Assembly: GCA_021793635.1 (NCBI GenBank)
Contig: JAJYSI010000074.1
Location: 1 to 10,171 of the forward strand
Direction of reading: 5' to 3'
Length of the DNA stretch: 10,171 nt
DNA from: Bacteroidota bacterium
GTDB taxonomy: Bacteria; Bacteroidota; Ignavibacteria; Ignavibacteriales; Ignavibacteriaceae
Below, piece by piece: positions 6,292-10,171 of the stretch. The notes beneath the pieces are model-generated. The model was not told the origin of the DNA. It did not search any database and was given only the letters and a program-made list of their open reading frames with translations. The stretch's first letter is position 1. Each line of letters opens with the position of its first letter. A program made the translations under genes and the position numbers.

Positions 6292-7737
6292 TTAAGGTTG
6301 AATTGGTAAAGTAATTGTGAAAGTAGTGCCCTTATTTAATTTGCTTTCTACTTTAATATCTCCCTGGAAACTTTTAATTATACCATAGCTCACCCACAGA
6401 CCTAAGCCGGTTCCTTTACCTGCTTGCTTGGTAGTAAAGAATGGTTCAAAAACTTTTGCTAAATTTTCTTCAGGAATTCCTTTGCCGTTATCGGTAAAAA
6501 CGAGAATCACAAAATCATCAATTATTTCAGAACTAATTTCAATTTTCTTTTGCTTCCCGAAATCTTCAACCTCAGCAATTGCATCGACAGCATTAAGCAA
6601 AATATTCACAAATATTTGCTGAATTTGATCCGAGATAAGCGGAAGAAGGGGAATTTTTTTATTCAAATCGATACTAAATATTATGTCTTTAGCTTTAGCG
6701 CCTACTTTAATTATTTCAATAGCTTCAGAAATGTTTTGGTTTATGTCTGTCAATTGAAGTTCATAATTAGAAGGGCGTGAAAAATCGACAAGGTCCCTTA
6801 TAATTTTTGAGATTCTTGTAACCTGTTTTTTGACTAGCTCTAATTTTTCTTTAGCAAATTCATCGTTAGTAGACCTTTGAACGACCTGTACGAGAGCGGA
6901 AATAGAAGCCAAAGGATTGCCTACTTCGTGTGCAACGCCCGCAGCCAAAGTGCCGATGCTTTCCATTTTTTGAGTATGGATTAACTGTTTTTCCAATAAT
7001 TTTTTTTCGGCAAGGTCGCGATGGATACCAAAATACCCTGTAACATTCCCGTCACTGTCGAGAATCGGAGAAATTAATAGTTGAGTATAAAACGGGTCGC
7101 CATTCTTCTTACGGTTTTCCACCTCGCCAACCCAAACTTTACCGGATGAAATTGTAGTCCACATTTTGTCCCAGAATTTTTTTGAGTGTTTTCCACTGCT
7201 GAATATACTGGGGTTTTTACCGATCAAATCTTCTCTCGTATAGCCGCTTGTCGCAACAAAAGCCGGGTTCACATAAATCATTTTCCCTTGAAGATCGGCA
7301 ATTTGTACCGGATTAACAGTGTTTTGAGCAACGTAATAGAAACGCATTAGCTCATTTTCTTTCGTTCTTTGATCAGTTACATCTCTGGCTAAAATAAAGC
7401 AATTCAAATTATTGCCTGACGGATCACCAAATGGTGAAAGGAATAAATTTATATCGAAGATTTTACTACCGGTATTAAACTTTGTAAATAGATTTTCATT
7501 TTTATTCTCGTCGATACAATTTTTCAATAACAATTTAACTCTTCCGACAAATGCAGGTTCAATTAAATCAAAAAAATTTTGATGGACCAGATTATTATTG
7601 GTGATTTTCAAAGTATCATATACGGTTTTATTCAGGTCTAATATTTCCCCGTTCTTTGAAACAATAAAGAACATATCTTGAAATTTTTCAAAAAGGTCAA
7701 AATCAAATTTGAATTTCTTATTGGATGGATTTTTCAT
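6292..7737 (-). CDS. Cytoplasmic PAS-PAS sensor histidine kinase
   Basis: A 481-residue kinase with no membrane segment, so the signal is probably cytoplasmic. PAS domain 1 covers about 15-125 ([20 protein letters not shown]). PAS domain 2 covers about 132-245 ([38 protein letters not shown]) and ends in a PAC-like [18 protein letters not shown]. The HisKA helix carries phospho-accepting H270 in [16 protein letters not shown]. The HATPase domain has N-box N378/N382, G1 DNGKG (416-420), F-box FEPFFTTK (430-437) and G2 GTGLGL (442-447). It is intact and the natural partner of the NtrC-type regulator downstream. Neither PAS domain shows an obvious heme or flavin Cys/His motif, so the ligand is unknown. 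The start ATG has no Shine-Dalgarno. No clear promoter could be chosen in the AT-rich DNA upstream. Confidence 0.94.
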   Translation of the reverse strand: MKNPSNKKFKFDFDLFEKFQDMFFIVSKNGEILDLNKTVYDTLKITNNNLVHQNFFDLIEPAFVGRVKLLLKNCIDENKNENLFTKFNTGSKIFDINLFLSPFGDPSGNNLNCFILARDVTDQRTKENELMRFYYVAQNTVNPVQIADLQGKMIYVNPAFVATSGYTREDLIGKNPSIFSSGKHSKKFWDKMWTTISSGKVWVGEVENRKKNGDPFYTQLLISPILDSDGNVTGYFGIHRDLAEKKLLEKQLIHTQKMESIGTLAAGVAHEVGNPLASISALVQVVQRSTNDEFAKEKLELVKKQVTRISKIIRDLVDFSRPSNYELQLTDINQNISEAIEIIKVGAKAKDIIFSIDLNKKIPLLPLISDQIQQIFVNILLNAVDAIAEVEDFGKQKKIEISSEIIDDFVILVFTDNGKGIPEENLAKVFEPFFTTKQAGKGTGLGLWVSYGIIKSFQGDIKVESKLNKGTTFTITLPIQP

Positions 7738-7901
7738 ACAAAATTGTGTTTGATTTATTTATGCTAACATTTCACCGTAAAAATAAAAAAAATGAACAAA
7801 TTAAAGTAAACCAACCATAATTTTTTATAATTACCAAACGTGAAACCACTATATAAAATGATGCCAATATTTTTTTTGGAATTTAAATTTAGAAACAAAA
7901 A

Positions 7902-7953
7902 TTTCTTATCTTAATTAAAAATAATTGAAAGCAATAAGACAAGCGATAAGAAA
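7902..7953. promoter_or_regulatory. Candidate upstream activator sites
   Basis: TTTCTTATC (7902-7910) and GATAAGAAA (7945-7953) are a perfect 9-bp inverted repeat with a 34-nt spacer. Within it GCAATAAGA (7931-7939) and GCGATAAGA (7943-7951) form a direct repeat with a 12-nt period. The cluster lies about 150-200 nt upstream of the predicted start of the sigma-54-type promoter, the usual distance for NtrC-family enhancers. AT-rich sequence makes chance repeats common, so this is only a candidate. Confidence 0.3.
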
Positions 7954-8076
7954 GGATTCCCACTTCTGCAAAGTAAAAAAAACCTTCTTCCCAATGTCAA
8001 GAATTTCATATTGAATATAACATAAAATAATATAAAAAAATTGAGTTGCCGGCGTAGAAATCATCAATAGATATAT

Positions 8077-8092
8077 TGGAATGAAGGTTGCT
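8077..8092 (+). promoter_or_regulatory. Sigma-54-type (-24/-12) promoter
   Basis: TGGAATGAAGGTTGCT matches the consensus TGGCACG-N4-TTGCW in the invariant GG and GC, with exact spacing between them, and in TTGC plus the following W. It differs only at the C of positions 4 and 6. Transcription would begin near 8103 and run toward metX on the plus strand. No protein-coding gene lies downstream in that direction before the terminator. An NtrC-type activator is encoded 1.8 kb away on the other strand. Confidence 0.45.
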
Positions 8093-8102
8093 GTGAAATT
8101 TT

Positions 8103-8290
8103 CGCACTATTAGTATTAATAGCCCATAAGTTATAAGAATAGAGTAAAGGTTACGGTAATTTTCCTTCTTGTTCAGCCGCAGCCTTTAATCTATCCTAAT
8201 AACGATTAAAAATGTTACCTCTCATCTTAACGCCCACCTTAGGGCATGGTGAATATGATCCGCAAGTTGATCACCATGCCCTAATTTTTT
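8103..8290 (+). ncRNA. Predicted sigma-54-dependent small RNA
   Basis: The interval from the predicted sigma-54 start to the T-run after the hairpin would give an RNA of about 188 nt. It opens with a small perfect hairpin, CTATTA-GTAT-TAATAG (8107-8122), and ends with a 14-bp terminator stem and T6. The middle is largely unstructured and contains a pyrimidine-rich stretch, TTTTCCTTCTT (8160-8170), of the kind that pairs with ribosome-binding sites. There is no recognised RNA family. The prediction rests on promoter plus terminator on the same strand, not on homology. The alternative is that the hairpin only serves the 3' end of metX, which stops a few bases away on the other strand. Confidence 0.35.
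8239..8290 (+). terminator. Strong intrinsic terminator, plus-strand polarity
   Basis: TTAGGGCATGGTGA (8239-8252) and TCACCATGCCCTAA (8271-8284) form a perfect 14-bp stem with an 18-nt loop, followed immediately by TTTTTT (8285-8290). The T-run exists only on the plus strand. Read on the minus strand, the stem starts just after the metX stop codon but is followed by GGTGGGCG. It may still protect the metX 3' end, yet as a canonical intrinsic terminator it works for transcripts coming from the left. Confidence 0.75.
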
Positions 8291-9461
8291 ATATAGATGC
8301 AAAAAAATTTTTTATAATTTCGGTTAGCTGTTCAAATTCAATTAAGAAAGCGTCATGCCCAAAGATTGAATTTATTTCTGTATAAACTGAGTGAGGTGTT
8401 TTTGAAGCGATGTCGATTTGTTCTTCCGGCGGGTATAAAATATCTGTGGATATACCGATATTTAAAGATTTAGCTTTGATGTTCTCAAGAACTTCTTCTT
8501 CCGAAGCTCTATTATAACTTATGTCATGCAAATCCATAGCCTTTGTGATATACAAGTAAGTGTTGGCATCAAAGCGTTCGACCAATTTTATTCCTTGGTG
8601 TTCCAAGTAATTCTGAATTTGAAATTTATAATTCTTAACAAAAAAATTGTTTGGAGAGTCGGGCCTTTCTCTCCCAAATTTTCTATCAAATGATGGTTTA
8701 GTACGGTAGCTTATCATGGCAATTTTCCTTGCTAAACCAAGACCTTTTAACGGTTGTTTTTTATAATTACCGTTCTCCCAAGAGACATCATTCATAATTG
8801 CATTTCTTGCGGCTTCATTTAGGGCAATTCCCCATGCAGAGTGTCGCGCGGATGTAGCAATAGGGATAATAGTTTCAACAAAATCAGGATACATAATTGC
8901 CCATTCTAAAACCTGCATTCCGCCTAAAGAACCACCAGCAATAGAAAATATTTTTTTTACCCCCAACATTCTTAAAAGTTCATATTGAACTTTGACCATG
9001 TCTCTAACGGTAATTAAGGGAAAATCCATTCTGTAAGTAACGTTTGTCGAAGGGTTTAAACTTGCGGGACCAGTAGAGCCGTAACAACCGACCAAAAAAT
9101 TAGGGCAAATAACAAAATATTTATTTGTATCAAACGCCTTTCCCGGTCCGATAAGCTCATTCCACCAGCCTGATTTACCGAGATTCATTTTGTTATATTT
9201 GTAAAGAAATTCATGGTTAGCTGAATTAGTTAATTCTTCTTCCGTAATGATTCCGGCTGCATGCGAATTTCCGGTCAAAGCGTGGCAAATCAAGATTACA
9301 TTATCACCGGATGAATTTAATTCACCATAGGCTTGATAGGCTGTCGATACGGTGGTTAAAGCTTCTCCGGATTCTAAATGAAGCGGATTTTCTTTTGAAA
9401 ATAGTTTAACAACTTTTGTAAGCGAGAATATTTCAACTTTTTCTGACAGGGTTAATTCCAT
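8289..9461 (-). CDS. metX: Homoserine O-acetyltransferase
   Basis: A 390-residue cytoplasmic alpha/beta-hydrolase-fold enzyme that transfers an acetyl group from acetyl-CoA to homoserine, the committed step of methionine synthesis. Length and motifs are typical: [10 protein letters not shown] (61-70), [16 protein letters not shown] (97-112), [13 protein letters not shown] (125-137) and the nucleophile elbow GGSLGGMQ with S178. The catalytic acid is D340 ([10 protein letters not shown]) and the base is H369 (FGHDAF). Members of this family can be succinyltransferases despite the metX name; I did not resolve the specificity residues. The start ATG is preceded by an A-run and no Shine-Dalgarno. 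A TATCTTTC sequence about 20 nt upstream resembles a -7 box. It is separated from the OsmC-like gene upstream by a terminator, so it is probably its own unit. I see no SAM riboswitch in the 105-nt gap. Confidence 0.95.
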   Translation of the reverse strand: MELTLSEKVEIFSLTKVVKLFSKENPLHLESGEALTTVSTAYQAYGELNSSGDNVILICHALTGNSHAAGIITEEELTNSANHEFLYKYNKMNLGKSGWWNELIGPGKAFDTNKYFVICPNFLVGCYGSTGPASLNPSTNVTYRMDFPLITVRDMVKVQYELLRMLGVKKIFSIAGGSLGGMQVLEWAIMYPDFVETIIPIATSARHSAWGIALNEAARNAIMNDVSWENGNYKKQPLKGLGLARKIAMISYRTKPSFDRKFGRERPDSPNNFFVKNYKFQIQNYLEHQGIKLVERFDANTYLYITKAMDLHDISYNRASEEEVLENIKAKSLNIGISTDILYPPEEQIDIASKTPHSVYTEINSIFGHDAFLIEFEQLTEIIKNFFASI

Positions 9462-9499
9462 TTTTTTTATTCCGAAAGATAAAAAATGTTTTGTAAAAG

Positions 9500-9531
9500 A
9501 AATAAAAACAGGGTGAACTAAAAGTCCACCC
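9500..9531 (-). terminator. Intrinsic terminator between the OsmC-like gene and metX
   Basis: On the minus strand GGGTGGAC-TTTTA-GTTCACCC (complement of 9511-9531) forms an 8-bp stem with one G-U pair. It is followed by TGTTTTTATTT (complement of 9500-9510). Orientation and U-run fit termination after the OsmC-like gene. It lies only about 50 nt before the metX start codon. Confidence 0.7.
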
Positions 9532-9566
9532 AGGTTTATTTAATAGCAAATAGTTCCTTTAGACAA

Positions 9567-10121
9567 TTAAGAAACTAATTCTTTAGTTTCTACAAATTTG
9601 AAAGAGCCTTCAACATGGACATGATTTTGTAAAATATCAAGTACAGGGCAACGGCTTTCGGCAAAGTAAACAAGCTGTGCAAGCTTTTCTTTATCCTGTT
9701 CAGATGTTGTTATTGTCGTTATATATTCAACATGATGGAAACCAGCTCTAATATTTGCCAAATTGAAAAATCCACGCAAGTCAAGATTACCTTTGGTTTC
9801 CACATGAATCGAATCCACACAAATTCCCAAAACCGAGGCATAAGCCTTTATGACAATTTCCTGGCAAGCTGCTAAGGCGCCAAGGACTAACTCGACGGGA
9901 TTTGGACCTTGATCATTTCCACCCAATCTTGGAGGTTCGTCAGAATAAATTTGAAATTGTCGGATATTTATTTTGGATATAAGTCCTTCTTCCAATTTTG
10001 CACTTGCCTTAAAGGTAGCTATACTATCATCCGGGTTAGACTTAATATTGTTAACCACAACTGAAACAGCAGATACTATCCGGTCAGTTTCTTGAATAAA
10101 ATTTTGATTTCTAATACTCAT
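9567..10121 (-). CDS. OsmC-family protein (putative thiol peroxidase)
   Basis: A 184-residue cytoplasmic protein of the OsmC/Ohr superfamily, which reduces organic or other hydroperoxides with a cysteine pair. The two conserved cysteines are present: C86 in GALAACQEIV, after the family signature GGNDQGPNPVE (67-77), and C158 in ESRCPVLDIL. It resembles the general OsmC/YhfA-like branch more than Ohr. Some relatives have other or unknown roles, so peroxidase activity is inferred. The N-terminal 45 residues are longer than the minimal fold (about 140 aa). The start is supported by AAAAAAGGA with a 5-nt spacer before the ATG. It is followed by its own terminator and then metX on the same strand. 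Its thiol chemistry fits a bacillithiol-using cell, as ytxJ suggests, but no direct link is visible. Confidence 0.87.
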   Translation of the reverse strand: MSIRNQNFIQETDRIVSAVSVVVNNIKSNPDDSIATFKASAKLEEGLISKINIRQFQIYSDEPPRLGGNDQGPNPVELVLGALAACQEIVIKAYASVLGICVDSIHVETKGNLDLRGFFNLANIRAGFHHVEYITTITTSEQDKEKLAQLVYFAESRCPVLDILQNHVHVEGSFKFVETKELVS

Positions 10122-10133
10122 TTTAATCCTTTT

Positions 10134-10156
10134 TTAAACTATTGTTTTTTGTTTAA
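10134..10156. promoter_or_regulatory. Inverted repeat upstream of the OsmC-like gene
   Basis: TTAAAC (10134-10139) and GTTTAA (10151-10156) form a 6-bp inverted repeat 13 nt before the start codon of the OsmC-like gene, at the right edge of the window. A further CGTTTAA follows at 10160-10166. It could be an operator, but the sequence is AT-rich and the window ends here, so support is weak. Confidence 0.2.
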
Positions 10157-10171
10157 CTACGTTTAATGCGA

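Larger units (their letters stand above)
7738..8288. other. 551-base gene-free regulatory region
   Basis: No frame on either strand gives a credible protein. Bases 7738-7900 are very AT-rich and must contain the promoter of the kinase operon. Bases 7902-7953 hold repeated CTTATC/GATAAG-type sequences. Bases about 8000-8045 are an AT-rich, probably bendable spacer. Bases 8077-8290 hold the sigma-54-like element, the predicted RNA and its terminator, entered separately below. Confidence 0.6.

Noticed and set aside
6428..6780. Plus-strand open frames inside the histidine kinase gene
   Set aside because: They are antisense shadows of a fully intact kinase reading frame with all motifs in place.
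8212..8385. 57-codon plus-strand open frame (starts MLPLILTPTLGHG) through the hairpin into antisense metX
   Set aside because: It runs through the terminator stem and then along the reverse complement of metX; no Shine-Dalgarno and no familiar motif.
9462..9566. SAM riboswitch in front of metX
   Set aside because: The 105-nt gap holds only the short terminator hairpin. I could not find SAM-I multi-helix architecture or a SAM-II-like pseudoknot.

Overview
The window is AT-rich. By gene content it looks like a member of the Ignavibacteria / Bacteroidetes-Chlorobi group. Three things point there: a large secreted PIG-L deacetylase with a C-terminal ThuA-like domain, a YtxJ-type bacilliredoxin (which implies bacillithiol use), and Bacteroidetes-style promoter elements (TTTG - 19 nt - TAnnTTTG) combined with weak or absent Shine-Dalgarno sequences at several genes. 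This placement is inference from gene content, not a search result. I see no IS elements, CRISPR arrays, tRNAs or rRNAs.

Layout. (1) 1-3113, plus strand: the terminator of an upstream gene, a Bacteroidetes-type promoter, then a two-gene unit made of a secreted PIG-L family deacetylase and ytxJ. (2) 3114-3207: a convergent junction holding a long imperfect inverted repeat. (3) 3208-7737, minus strand: a signalling and stress block. In transcription order it is a soluble PAS-PAS histidine kinase, its NtrC-family sigma-54 activator, a stand-alone receiver protein, a universal stress protein, and a small secreted OB-fold-like protein with four cysteines after its signal peptide. (4) 7738-8288: a 551-base gap with no convincing gene. 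On the plus strand it carries a sigma-54-type -24/-12 element, candidate activator sites about 150-200 bases upstream of the predicted start, and a strong hairpin followed by T6. Together these suggest a non-coding RNA of about 190 nt, made divergently from the kinase/regulator operon. (5) 8289-10121, minus strand: an OsmC-like protein followed by metX, homoserine O-acetyltransferase, with an intrinsic terminator between them.

How the parts may work together. The kinase (H270) should phosphorylate D53 of the NtrC-type regulator, which then drives sigma-54 promoters. The nearest candidate target is the predicted small RNA in the gap. That RNA also contains 9 nt complementary to the ribosome-binding site of the regulator's own mRNA, so a feedback loop resembling the LuxO-Qrr design is conceivable but untested. 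The thiol theme (bacilliredoxin, OsmC-like protein with two conserved Cys, methionine biosynthesis, Cys-rich secreted protein) recurs on both sides of the signalling block, but nothing in the sequence proves shared regulation.
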